From DASSTJ01 sp035707965 (lineage in GTDB: Bacteria; Actinomycetota; Actinomycetes; Actinomycetales; Angustibacteraceae): a stretch of DNA of 64,000 bases. The stretch lies in contig DASSTJ010000202.1 in assembly GCA_035707965.1 (NCBI GenBank), positions 6,900-70,899 of the forward strand, written 5' to 3'. Below the pieces are notes generated by a model. That model searched no databases and had not been told where the DNA came from. It worked only from the letters and a program-made list of their open reading frames with translations. Both the position numbers and the translations under genes were made by a program. Numbering within the stretch: position 1 is the first letter of the stretch; each line of letters starts with the position of its first letter. Shown in pieces: positions 8,291 through 16,045 of the stretch.

Positions 8291-8971
8291 ATGGTCGTCG
8301 TGCCCTACGCCGCCCTGCGCATCGTGCTGATCGTGCTGATGCGGCTGCTCTGGCGGGTCCGGGTCGAGAACCTCGACCAGGTACCGCGCACCGGTGGGTT
8401 CCTCATCGCCGCCAACCACCTGTCGTTCATCGACAGCCTGGTGATCCCGGTGGTGGTTCCCCGGCGCGTGGCGTTCCTCGCCAAGGCCGAGTACTTCGAG
8501 GGACGCGGGGTGCGAGGTGCGCTCCGGCGCTGGTGGTTCCGGGGCATCGGTGCGGTCCCGGTGCGACGGGGCAGCCACGGGGAGGCCATGGCGTCGCTGC
8601 AGATCGCGCTGCAGGTGCTCCGGGACGGGGACGGCTTCGGCATCTACCCCGAGGGCACGCGCTCCCGCGACGGCCGAGTCTACCGGGGCCGGACCGGGGT
8701 GGCGTGGCTGGCGCTGGCGAGCGGCGCACCGGTCGTGCCGGTCGGCCTCACGGGCACCGACCGCGTGCAGCCCGTCGGCGCGAGACTGCCGCGGATCGCG
8801 CCCGTGACGGTGCGCTTCGGCGCGCCCCTTCTTCCCCAGGACTACCAGGCGCTCCCGGCCGGCGCGGCGAGGCGTCGCATGACGGACGACGTGATGGCCG
8901 CCGTGGCGCAGCTGTCCGGCCAGGAGGTGGCGGCAGGCTACTCACCGGCGTCCGGGCAGGGTCCCGCCTAG
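8291..8971 (+). CDS. 1-acylglycerol-3-phosphate acyltransferase (PlsC family)
   Basis: PlsC-type enzymes acylate lysophosphatidate during phospholipid synthesis at the membrane. The 226-residue protein has the catalytic H-X4-D as NHLSFID (about residues 38-44), a hydrophobic N-terminal segment, the GIYPEGTRSRDG substrate motif near 117-128, and VPVGLTGTDRVQP. It interrupts the lysine cluster on the opposite strand and has no evident role in lysine breakdown. Its stop codon lies inside a palindrome shared with the next convergent gene. Confidence 0.9.
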   Translation: MVVVPYAALRIVLIVLMRLLWRVRVENLDQVPRTGGFLIAANHLSFIDSLVIPVVVPRRVAFLAKAEYFEGRGVRGALRRWWFRGIGAVPVRRGSHGEAMASLQIALQVLRDGDGFGIYPEGTRSRDGRVYRGRTGVAWLALASGAPVVPVGLTGTDRVQPVGARLPRIAPVTVRFGAPLLPQDYQALPAGAARRRMTDDVMAAVAQLSGQEVAAGYSPASGQGPA

Positions 8972-8978
8972 GCGGGAC
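8961..8978. terminator. Palindrome between plsC-like gene and amidohydrolase
   Basis: GTCCCGCCTAGGCGGGAC is a perfect 18-base palindrome between two convergent genes; the plsC-like TAG stop lies at its centre. It can form a 7-bp hairpin with a 4-base loop on either strand. Confidence 0.55.
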
Positions 8979-8985
8979 GTGGTCG

Positions 8986-10614
8986 TCACCCGACGAGCTC
9001 GTCGTGGACGACGCGACCCCCGACCACGGTGCGCAAGCAGTGAGGGGCCGCGACGCCGGGCGCGAGGTCCGGAAGGCCGGGAGTGCCCGACCGGGGGTCG
9101 GTGCTCCAGGCCTGGACGCGCTCGTCCGGTGCCTGCACCACGAGGTCGGACGGCGACCACACGGCCAGCGTGGCCGGCGCGCCGGGCGCCAGCACGCCGC
9201 CGTCGTCGCGACCGGCCGTCCGCCACGCGCCGCGCGTGTGCGCCAGGAACGCTGCCCGGACGCTGATCCGCTGCTCCGGCTCGTGGTGGAAGGCGCAGGC
9301 GCGCAGCGCCTCCCACGGGGCGAACGGTGTGACCGGGGAGTCCGAGCCGAGCGCGAGCGGCACGCCGGCGGACGCCAGGTCGGCGAAGCGGTTCATGGCG
9401 CGCGCCCGTAGCCGTCCCAGCCGCTCCGCGTACAGGCCGTCGGCTCCGCCCCACCAGGCGTCGAAGACCGGCTGCACGCTGGCGTGGACGCCGAGGTCCA
9501 CAAGCGTCCCCAGGGCGGCGGCGTCCAGCATCTCGACGTGCTCGAGACGATGGCGGGCGCGACGCAGCGCCGACGCCCCGACCACCTCTTCCGCGAGCCG
9601 GAGCCCGCTCACGACGGCGTCGGCCCCGGCGTCGCCGATCACGTGGAACCCGGCCTGCAGTCCCTCCTGGGTGCAGGCCACGACGTGGTCACGCACCTGC
9701 TCTGCGGTGAGGTAGAGGAACCCCGACGTCTCCGGCGCGTCGGCGTACGGGTCCCGGAGCGCCGCCGTTCTCGAGCCGATGGAGCCGTCGACGCACAGGT
9801 CTCCGGCGAGACCGCGGAGCCCCCGCGCGGCGGGGAGCCGCAGGGACGCGACCAGATCGCGCGCCTCGTCCGCGGTCGCGACGAGCTGCCCGCGGTAGGG
9901 GACGACGTCGGGCAGTGGCTCGTCGTCGACGAGCGCGACGAGCGCTCGCAGGTCGTCCGGGGTGCCGATGTGCGGGGCTGACATCTCGTGGAGGACGCCG
10001 ATCCCGGCACGGGCGGCCGCCGTCAGCGCCGTGCGCTGGAGGTCCGTGCGGTGCGCCGCGGTCAGCGACGCCCGGGTCGCGTCTCGCGCGGCGGCATGCG
10101 CGTCGCGGTCGACCCGTCCGTCGCCGTGCCAGCCCTCCCGCTCGCGCAGGCCGACCGCCGACGCGAGCGCGCTCGACACCACGGCCGAGTGCACGTCCAC
10201 CCGGGACAGGTAGACCGAGCCGCCGTACGACGCCCGGTCGAGCTCCGCCATGGTCGGCGGGCGCCCCTCCGGCCAGCCCCGCTCGTCCCAGCCGTGCCCG
10301 AGCACGGGTCGACCAGCAGACCGACGGGCGGCGTCCTCCACCCGCGAGAGCACCTCGGCCAGCGACCGCGCCGACGCCAGGTCGACCCCGGTCAGCGCCA
10401 GCCCGGTCTCCGTGACGTGGGCGTGCGCGTCGACGAACGCGGGGGTGACCAGAGCTCGGTCAAGGTCCACGACGGCGTCCGCCGACTCGGCGTGGGCCGC
10501 AGCCGCCTCGTCCGAGCCCACCCATCCCACGGTGTCGCCGTCAACCAGGAGGGCCGTGGCGAACGGGTCGGCAGGCGAGTAGACGTTGCCGTTGCGGTAG
10601 AGCGTGGTGGTCAC
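8986..10614 (-). CDS. Amidohydrolase family 3 protein (YtcJ-like)
   Basis: This 542-residue metal-dependent hydrolase has the N-terminal VTPAFVDAHAHV metal site (HxH), the long LxGxDL region, GFHVIGDAGADAVVSGL with a metal His, RHRLEHVEMLD, and LGSDSPVTPFAPWEALRAC with the catalytic Asp. Family members act on N-acyl or formamide bonds; the substrate cannot be deduced. The start is GTG with a weak CAGACT six bases upstream. It lies between kdd and the PlsC gene, so a link to lysine or its acylated derivatives is only a guess. Confidence 0.87.
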   Translation of the reverse strand: MTTTLYRNGNVYSPADPFATALLVDGDTVGWVGSDEAAAAHAESADAVVDLDRALVTPAFVDAHAHVTETGLALTGVDLASARSLAEVLSRVEDAARRSAGRPVLGHGWDERGWPEGRPPTMAELDRASYGGSVYLSRVDVHSAVVSSALASAVGLREREGWHGDGRVDRDAHAAARDATRASLTAAHRTDLQRTALTAAARAGIGVLHEMSAPHIGTPDDLRALVALVDDEPLPDVVPYRGQLVATADEARDLVASLRLPAARGLRGLAGDLCVDGSIGSRTAALRDPYADAPETSGFLYLTAEQVRDHVVACTQEGLQAGFHVIGDAGADAVVSGLRLAEEVVGASALRRARHRLEHVEMLDAAALGTLVDLGVHASVQPVFDAWWGGADGLYAERLGRLRARAMNRFADLASAGVPLALGSDSPVTPFAPWEALRACAFHHEPEQRISVRAAFLAHTRGAWRTAGRDDGGVLAPGAPATLAVWSPSDLVVQAPDERVQAWSTDPRSGTPGLPDLAPGVAAPHCLRTVVGGRVVHDELVG

Positions 10615-10668
10615 CGGTCCAGTCTGCCCATCGCCGTGCGGGCTGGACGCGGCGGCCTGCGACCTGGC

Positions 10669-11760
10669 CTAGGCTTCTGCGGCGAGCCGCTGCTCGAAGA
10701 GGCGACGGACGCCTGGGGTCGAGCGCAGCAGCGACAGCGCGTACTGCGCGTGACCCGGGGCGTAGCCGTTGCCGATGAGCATGGTGACGTCTGCGGCCAG
10801 ACCCTCGGCACCGAGAGCCGCGGCGCTGAAAGACGTGGCCATGGAGAAGAACACGACGGTGCCGCCGTCCGCGGTCGCCAGCACGGCGCCGTGCTCGCAC
10901 CCAGGCACGTCCACGCAGACGACCGTCACGTCGGCGGGTGCGCCCAGCGGCGTCGACACCGCGGCCGCCAGTCCCAGGGGGTCGCGCGCGTCAGCCAGGC
11001 CGATGTGGTCGGCGAGACCCGCCTCCTCGAGCAGCGCGCGCTCCCGGTCCACCGGCACGATGCCGACGGTCTGGCGCGCACCGGCGTCGCGCGCGGCGGC
11101 CAGGGCCAGGGAGCCCGACTTGCCGGCGGCGCCGACCACGGCGACGGTCGGCGCCAGGCCGCGGTCGAGGTACTGACGCACGAGGCGGGCCACCAGCGCC
11201 GGCGCGCCGCACACGTCCATGACCATGAGCGCGAGCTCCGGGTCGAGGTCGTCCGGCAGGCGGGCTGCGATCGAGCGTCCGAAGAGGATGGCATGACCCT
11301 CCGCGGGGACCCTCTCCCCCAGGCCGTCCCACCGCTCGAGGCCGTCGGTGACGTGCAGCGGCGTGAGGGAGAGCGAGACGAGCGTCGCGACCCGGTCGCC
11401 GACAGCGAGGCCGAGCGGGCTCGCCTCCCCCACCTCGTCGACCGTGCCGATGAGCATGCCGCCGGAGCCCGTCACAGGGTTCTGCATCTTGCCGCGCGTG
11501 CGGATGATCTCGACCACCTCGGACCGTAGCCCCGCGGCGTCCAGCACCCCGTCCACCGTGTGTGCCGTGGCCAGCTGGCGGTACGAGGCGGCGTCGAGGT
11601 TCAGCGTCTCCACCGCGATGCGTACCTCGTCCGGCCAGATGTCACGACGGGCGTCGAGGACGGTGGCCGCCTGAGGGAGGACCCCCTTCGGCTCCACGAC
11701 CCGGTGGGTGCCGACCGGAGACGACGGCGGCGTCGCGACCGGGTTCGGTGATGCGCTCAT
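10669..11760 (-). CDS. kdd: L-erythro-3,5-diaminohexanoate dehydrogenase
   Basis: Kdd oxidises 3,5-diaminohexanoate to 5-amino-3-oxohexanoate with NAD(P)+. The 363-residue protein is an alcohol-dehydrogenase-like Rossmann protein with a nucleotide loop VAVVGAAGKSGSLAL at ~210 and no zinc-site cysteine cluster. Characteristic segments are RGKMQNPVTGSGGMLIG, VSLSLTPLHV and GNGYAPGHAQYAL. The ATG has GGAGGA seven bases upstream. It diverges from kamA across ~110 bases that contain a palindrome. Confidence 0.95.
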   Translation of the reverse strand: MSASPNPVATPPSSPVGTHRVVEPKGVLPQAATVLDARRDIWPDEVRIAVETLNLDAASYRQLATAHTVDGVLDAAGLRSEVVEIIRTRGKMQNPVTGSGGMLIGTVDEVGEASPLGLAVGDRVATLVSLSLTPLHVTDGLERWDGLGERVPAEGHAILFGRSIAARLPDDLDPELALMVMDVCGAPALVARLVRQYLDRGLAPTVAVVGAAGKSGSLALAAARDAGARQTVGIVPVDRERALLEEAGLADHIGLADARDPLGLAAAVSTPLGAPADVTVVCVDVPGCEHGAVLATADGGTVVFFSMATSFSAAALGAEGLAADVTMLIGNGYAPGHAQYALSLLRSTPGVRRLFEQRLAAEA

Positions 11761-11841
11761 GGTTCCTCCAGGGCGGCCGTCCGCCGATCGGGTCGTCGCG
11801 CTGGAGGCCTGAAAGAAGATGTGCGGCCGCCGTCGCCGTCA

Positions 11842-11858
11842 ACGGGATGTTTTCCCGT
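11842..11858. promoter_or_regulatory. 17-bp palindrome in the kdd-kamA intergenic region, candidate operator
   Basis: ACGGGA (11842-11847) and TCCCGT (11853-11858) form a perfect 6-bp inverted repeat around TGTTT. Its right edge touches the kamA -10 box at 11858-11863. On the other strand a TTGACG hexamer directly follows it and may be the -35 of kdd. The position suits a regulator controlling both directions. The Lrp/AsnC protein encoded 1.5 kb away is the natural candidate; binding is inferred. Confidence 0.5.
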
Positions 11859-11863
11859 ATGGT
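11858..11863 (+). promoter_or_regulatory. -10 box of kamA (leaderless)
   Basis: TATGGT (TANNNT) ends seven bases before the GTG at 11871, so the start of transcription and of translation probably coincide. This argues for GTG 11871 over the in-frame ATGs at 11847 and 11859. Confidence 0.55.
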
Positions 11864-11870
11864 GCCACGT

Positions 11871-13343
11871 GTGACGACTCACATCGAGCAGCCCTACCAC
11901 TACCAGCGACGCGAGCTGGTCGAGCCCGACTGGACGCGCCTGCCCGGGTGGCGGGACGTCACCTCCCAGCAGTGGGCCAGCGCCCAGTGGCAGCGGACCA
12001 GCTGCGTCAAGAACGTCAAGCAGCTGCGTGCGGTCATGGGCGACCTGCTCGAGGACCGGTTCTACGCCGACCTCGAGCGTGACCAGGTCGAGCGCGCGAC
12101 GATGTCGATGCTGGTGCCGCCGCAGATGCTCAACACGATGGTGGCGGCAACGGGGGTCTTCGACGAGGGCGGCATGCCGTCGGCCGGCGCCGCCTTCACC
12201 GACGCCTTCTACGCCGACCCGGTGCGCCGCTACATGCTGCCGGTCTTCAGCGACCGCCGCACGGACTGGCCGAGCCACCCGTTCGCGACGCGGGACTCGC
12301 TGCACGAGCACGACATGTGGGTGGCCGAGGGCCTCACGCACCGCTACCCCACCAAGGTCCTGGCCGAGCTCCTGTCGACCTGCCCCCAGTACTGCGGCCA
12401 CTGCACCCGCATGGACCTGGTGGGCAACTCCACGCCGGTCGTGCCGAAGCTCAAGTTCGATCTCAAGCCGCTGGCGCGCTACGACGCGATGCTCGAGTAC
12501 CTCCAGCGAACGCCGTCCGTGCGGGACGTGGTCGTCAGCGGCGGGGACGTCGCCAACATGCCGTGGAAGAACCTCGAGGCCTTCCTCTTGCGGCTGCTGG
12601 AGATCGAGAACATCCGTGACGTGCGCCTCGCGACCAAGGCGTTGATGGGACTGCCCCAGCACTGGCTCGCCGAGGACGTCGTCGAGGGCGTGGGACGCGT
12701 GGCCGACGTGGCACGGGCGCGCGGGGTCAGCCTGGCGATCCACACCCACGTCAACAATGCCCGGTCGGTCACGCCGGCCGTGGCGGCGGCGACGCGCATG
12801 ATGCTGGACGCCGGGGTGCGCGACGTACGCAACCAGGGCGTCCTGATGCGCGGGGTGAACGACTCCACCGAGGACCTGCTCGACCTCTGCTTCGCGCTGC
12901 AGGACGAGGCCGGCATCACGCCGTACTACTTCTACATGTGCGACATGATCCCGTTCAGCGAGCACTGGCGGCTGTCCCTCGCCGAGGCGCAGCACCTGCA
13001 GCACTCGATCATGGGCTACCTCCCGGGCTTCGCGACTCCCCGGATCGTGTGTGACGTGCCGTTCGTCGGCAAGCGCTGGGTGCACCAGGTGCACACCTAC
13101 GACACCGAGCGAGGCATCTCGTACTGGACGAAGAACTACCGGACGTCGATCGAGTCCTCCGACGCCGACGCACTCAACCGTGAGTACGTGTACTACGACC
13201 CGATCTACACCCTGTCGCCGTACGGCCAGCAGTGGTGGCGGGACCACGGCGGCCTCGACTCAGCGCACGCCGAGGCGGTCGAGCAGGCTGCTGCCAGCCG
13301 TCGCGCGGCCGAGGAGCAGGCCAGCCACGCCGTCCACGCCTGA
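11871..13343 (+). CDS. kamA: Lysine 2,3-aminomutase (radical SAM, PLP)
   Basis: KamA converts L-lysine to beta-lysine, the entry step of the pathway. With the GTG at 11871 the protein has 490 residues, longer than the ~416 of clostridial KamA. The [4Fe-4S] cysteines are C171, C175 and C178 (CPQYCGHC). SAM-binding GG is in VVSGGDVAN and substrate Asp in YMCDMIPFSEHW. The usual PLP loop DAPGGGGK is replaced by D395-VPFVG-K401, one residue shorter. The C-terminal ~30 residues are alanine- and glutamate-rich. Glutamate 2,3-aminomutase is an alternative, but kamDE and kdd next door favour lysine. Confidence 0.92.
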   Translation: MTTHIEQPYHYQRRELVEPDWTRLPGWRDVTSQQWASAQWQRTSCVKNVKQLRAVMGDLLEDRFYADLERDQVERATMSMLVPPQMLNTMVAATGVFDEGGMPSAGAAFTDAFYADPVRRYMLPVFSDRRTDWPSHPFATRDSLHEHDMWVAEGLTHRYPTKVLAELLSTCPQYCGHCTRMDLVGNSTPVVPKLKFDLKPLARYDAMLEYLQRTPSVRDVVVSGGDVANMPWKNLEAFLLRLLEIENIRDVRLATKALMGLPQHWLAEDVVEGVGRVADVARARGVSLAIHTHVNNARSVTPAVAAATRMMLDAGVRDVRNQGVLMRGVNDSTEDLLDLCFALQDEAGITPYYFYMCDMIPFSEHWRLSLAEAQHLQHSIMGYLPGFATPRIVCDVPFVGKRWVHQVHTYDTERGISYWTKNYRTSIESSDADALNREYVYYDPIYTLSPYGQQWWRDHGGLDSAHAEAVEQAAASRRAAEEQASHAVHA

Positions 13344-13348
13344 CCGTG

Positions 13349-13789
13349 TCAGACGGCGGGCGGCCGGTTCTCGTAGGGCGTCGAGAGGACGACGGTCGTG
13401 CGGGTGGAGAGGTTCGCGACCGAGCGGATGCGCGCGAGCAGGTCCTCCAGCGCGCTCGGCGTGGCGACCCGGACCTTGAGGATGTACGACTCCTCCCCCG
13501 CGACCGAGTGGCAGGCCTCGATCTCGGGCAGCTCGGCCAGGCGCTCCGGGGCGTCGTCCGGCGCGGACGGGTCGAGCGGGGTCACGGAGATGAACGCCGT
13601 GAGCGGTAGGGCGACGGCCTCCGGAGACACCTCGGCGTGGTAGCCCGTGATGACACCGCGCTGCTCCAGCCGGCGCACCCGCTGGTGAACCGCGGACGTG
13701 GACAGCCCGGTCGCTCGGGCCAGATCGGTGTAGCTCATGCGGCCGTCCCGGGTCAGCAGCCGGACGATCTCGCGGTCGGTGTCCTCCAC
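13349..13789 (-). CDS. Lrp/AsnC family transcriptional regulator
   Basis: The 146-residue protein has an N-terminal winged helix (DREIVRLLTRDGRMSYTDLA, then RATGLSTSAVHQRVRRLEQRG) and a C-terminal RAM ligand-binding domain with EACHSVAGEESYILKVRV. This is the standard feast/famine architecture; such proteins sense amino acids, and the location beside kamA suggests lysine or beta-lysine. The frame stays open to 13945, but the upstream part is serine/arginine-rich noise. The GTG at 13789 lies eight bases after a TAGAGT -10 box, giving a leaderless start. Converges on kamA with a 5-base gap. Confidence 0.92.
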   Translation of the reverse strand: MEDTDREIVRLLTRDGRMSYTDLARATGLSTSAVHQRVRRLEQRGVITGYHAEVSPEAVALPLTAFISVTPLDPSAPDDAPERLAELPEIEACHSVAGEESYILKVRVATPSALEDLLARIRSVANLSTRTTVVLSTPYENRPPAV

Positions 13790-13797
13790 GAGTAGCG

Positions 13798-13803
13798 ACT
13801 CTA
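13798..13803 (-). promoter_or_regulatory. -10 box of the lrp-type gene
   Basis: TAGAGT on the minus strand lies eight bases before GTG 13789 and only 14 bases after the acyl-CoA dehydrogenase stop, so the regulator gene may be transcribed both alone and by readthrough. Confidence 0.45.
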
Positions 13804-13817
13804 TCCGGCGTGCTCGG

Positions 13818-14969
13818 TCAGCCGTGCCGCTGCAGGTGGCGGCCGATGACCATGCGCTGCACCTGGTTCGTGCCCTCGACGATCTGCAGCACCTTGGCCT
13901 CACGGAACCAGCGCTCGACCGGGAAGTCGCGCACGTAGCCGGCACCCCCGAGCACCTGGACGGCGTCTGTGGTCACCTTCATGCACGTGTCGGTGGCGAA
14001 CAGCTTGGCCATGGCGGCCTGGGGGCTGAACGGCTGCCCGGCGTCGCGTCGGCGGGCTGCCGCCAGGTAGAGCTGGCGGGCCGCGGCCACCTGCGTGGCC
14101 ATGTCGGCAAGAAGGAACGACAGGCCCTGGAAGTCGATGATCGCGCGACCGAACTGCTGCCGGTCACGGGCGTACTCCGTCGCGCACTCGAGCGCCGCCT
14201 GGGCGATCCCGACGGCGCAGGCGGCGATGCCCAGCCGTCCGGAGTCGAGGGCGGACAGCGCGATCGAGAAACCCTGGCCCTCGTCGCCGACCAGCCGATC
14301 GGCGTCGACCCGTGCCCCGTCGAACACGACCTGGGCGGTCTGGGACGAGTGGAAGCCCATCTTGTGCTCCGGCGGGGCGCCGGTGACCCCCGGCGTGTCC
14401 GCGTCGACCAGCAGGCACGAGATGCCCCGTGAGCCGTCGTCGCCGGTCCGCGCCATGAGGCTGTAGAAGTCAGCGATGCCACCGTGGGTGATCCAGGCCT
14501 TGGTGCCGCTCACCACGTACGCGCCGCCGTCGCGTAGCGCGCGGGTACGCAGCGCTGCGGCGTCGGACCCTGAGGTGGTCTCGGACAGGCAGTAGGCGCC
14601 CAGCTGGTCGCCCCCGAGCATGCCGGGCAGCCACCGCTCCTTCTGCTGCGTCGTGCCGAACTGCGCGAGGGGGTAGCAGGCCAGCGTGTGGACGCTCATG
14701 CCGAGTGCCACGGCACCCCACGACGCGGCCAGCTCCTCGAGCACCTGCAGGTAGACGGTGTACGGCTGGTCGCCGCCGCCGTACTCCGACGGGTACGGCA
14801 GCGAGAGCAGCCCGGCCCGCCCCAGGGTGCGGAAGACCTCGCGCGGGAACTGGCCCTTCTCCTCGGCCTCCGCCACGCGTGGCGCGAGCTGGTCGGCGCC
14901 CAGCTCGCCGACCAGCTGCAGGAGGTCGTGCGCCTCGTCGCTGGGCAGCTCGCGCTCGACGCGGGTCAT
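13818..14969 (-). CDS. Acyl-CoA dehydrogenase (short-chain type)
   Basis: This 383-residue flavoprotein has the acyl-CoA dehydrogenase domains in order: an N-terminal helical domain, a beta domain with CLSETTSGSDAAALRTRA and KAWITHGG, and a C-terminal helical domain with GGAGYVRDFPVERWFREAK. The catalytic Glu lies in IVEGTNQVQR, the position used by short- and medium-chain enzymes. It could reduce crotonyl-CoA or act on another branch; the exact substrate is not visible. The ATG at 14969 has AGGAG ten bases upstream. A near-palindrome overlaps the likely transcription start. Confidence 0.9.
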   Translation of the reverse strand: MTRVERELPSDEAHDLLQLVGELGADQLAPRVAEAEEKGQFPREVFRTLGRAGLLSLPYPSEYGGGDQPYTVYLQVLEELAASWGAVALGMSVHTLACYPLAQFGTTQQKERWLPGMLGGDQLGAYCLSETTSGSDAAALRTRALRDGGAYVVSGTKAWITHGGIADFYSLMARTGDDGSRGISCLLVDADTPGVTGAPPEHKMGFHSSQTAQVVFDGARVDADRLVGDEGQGFSIALSALDSGRLGIAACAVGIAQAALECATEYARDRQQFGRAIIDFQGLSFLLADMATQVAAARQLYLAAARRRDAGQPFSPQAAMAKLFATDTCMKVTTDAVQVLGGAGYVRDFPVERWFREAKVLQIVEGTNQVQRMVIGRHLQRHG

Positions 14970-15021
14970 GGGTGTGTGCTCCTGGGGTCGGGGGTGCAAC
15001 CGGCCTGGCGGCTCGCGCAAC

Positions 15022-15039
15022 TAGTCGGACGTCCCACTA
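15022..15039. promoter_or_regulatory. Near-palindromic operator upstream of the acyl-CoA dehydrogenase gene
   Basis: TAGTCGGACGTCCCACTA is an 18-bp palindrome with one mismatched pair, centred on GGACGTCC. It follows directly after a TAGAGT -10 box (15040-15045, minus strand), so it would cover the transcription start, the usual place for a repressor. Size and symmetry resemble TetR-family operators, but no TetR gene is in the window. Confidence 0.5.
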
Positions 15040-15092
15040 ACTCTAGTCCCGCAGTGGCGGCGTCCCCACCGGCCGTCTGCCAGCATGTGCGC

Positions 15093-16043
15093 GTGAGCCG
15101 CCTGATGCTGCTGGACTCGGCGTCCCTGTACTTCCGTGCCTTCTTCGGCGTCCCGTCCTCCGTCACGGCACCCGACGGTTCCCCCGTGAACGCCGTCCGG
15201 GGGTTCCTCGACATGGTCGCCACCTTGGTGACCACGCACCCGCCGACGCGCCTCGTCGCCTGCTGGGACGACGACTGGCGGCCGGAGTTCCGCGTCCAGG
15301 CCATCCCCTCCTACAAGGCCCACCGGCTCGTGCCCGGCAGCGCGGTCGTCGAGGAGTCCCCCGAGGAGCTCACCCCGCAGGTGCCGGTCATCGTCGACGT
15401 TCTCGCAGCCCTCGGCGTCGCCCGGGTCGGGCACCCGGGCTTCGAGGCGGACGACGTGATGGGCACGCTGGCGGAGCGGGCGGCGTCGTCCGGGACGCCG
15501 GTGGACGTGGTGACCGGCGACCGCGACCTCTTCCAGCTCGTCGACGACCAGCGAGCGGTGCGGGTGCTCTACACCGGCAAGGGCGTGCGCAACCTGGACG
15601 TCGTCGACCAGGCGCGCCTGCGGGCGAGGTACGACGTCGCGTCCGGTCGGGACTACGCGGAGATGGCGGTGCTGCGCGGCGACCCGAGCGACGGCCTGCC
15701 CGGCGTGCCGGGCATCGGCGAGAAGACGGCAGCCGGGCTCCTGCGCCGGTTCGGTGGCCTGGCCGGCCTGCTCGACGCGGTCGGCGACCCTGGAACATCC
15801 ATCGCGCCTGGCCAGCGGGCCAAGCTCGCGGCGGCCGCCGACTACCTGGCGGTCGCCCCCACCGTCGTGGACGTCGTGCTCGACGTCCCCGTGCCTGACG
15901 ACCTCGGTGATGCCCTGCCCAGCGGGCCCGCGGACGTCGACGCGCTGACCGAGCTGGCCGACCGGTGGGGTCTGCGCTCGAGCATCAACCGCGTGCTCGC
16001 CGCGTTCGACCAGGCGCACGAGGCGGCGGCCGACCGGGACTGA
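15093..16043 (+). CDS. 5'-3' exonuclease (PolA N-terminal domain-like, FEN family)
   Basis: A 316-residue stand-alone flap-endonuclease-type nuclease that would act on 5' flaps or RNA primers. Metal-binding segments are LMLLDSASLYFRAFFG at the N-terminus, FEADDVMGTLAE, VTGDRDLFQLVDD, and the helix-hairpin-helix GVPGIGEKTAAGLLRRFG that holds DNA. The start GTG 15093 was chosen because the protein begins to match the family there; the open frame extends to 14688. It ends two bases before helY on the other strand. Confidence 0.92.
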   Translation: MSRLMLLDSASLYFRAFFGVPSSVTAPDGSPVNAVRGFLDMVATLVTTHPPTRLVACWDDDWRPEFRVQAIPSYKAHRLVPGSAVVEESPEELTPQVPVIVDVLAALGVARVGHPGFEADDVMGTLAERAASSGTPVDVVTGDRDLFQLVDDQRAVRVLYTGKGVRNLDVVDQARLRARYDVASGRDYAEMAVLRGDPSDGLPGVPGIGEKTAAGLLRRFGGLAGLLDAVGDPGTSIAPGQRAKLAAAADYLAVAPTVVDVVLDVPVPDDLGDALPSGPADVDALTELADRWGLRSSINRVLAAFDQAHEAAADRD

Positions 16044-16045
16044 GG

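Noticed and set aside
6910..9411. An 833-codon plus-strand open frame across kamD and the PlsC gene
   Set aside because: It is antisense to kamD and out of frame with plsC; no recognisable protein features.
13790..13945. N-terminal extension of the Lrp regulator
   Set aside because: Cys/Ser/Arg-rich noise overlapping the acyl-CoA dehydrogenase gene; the helix-turn-helix begins directly after GTG 13789.
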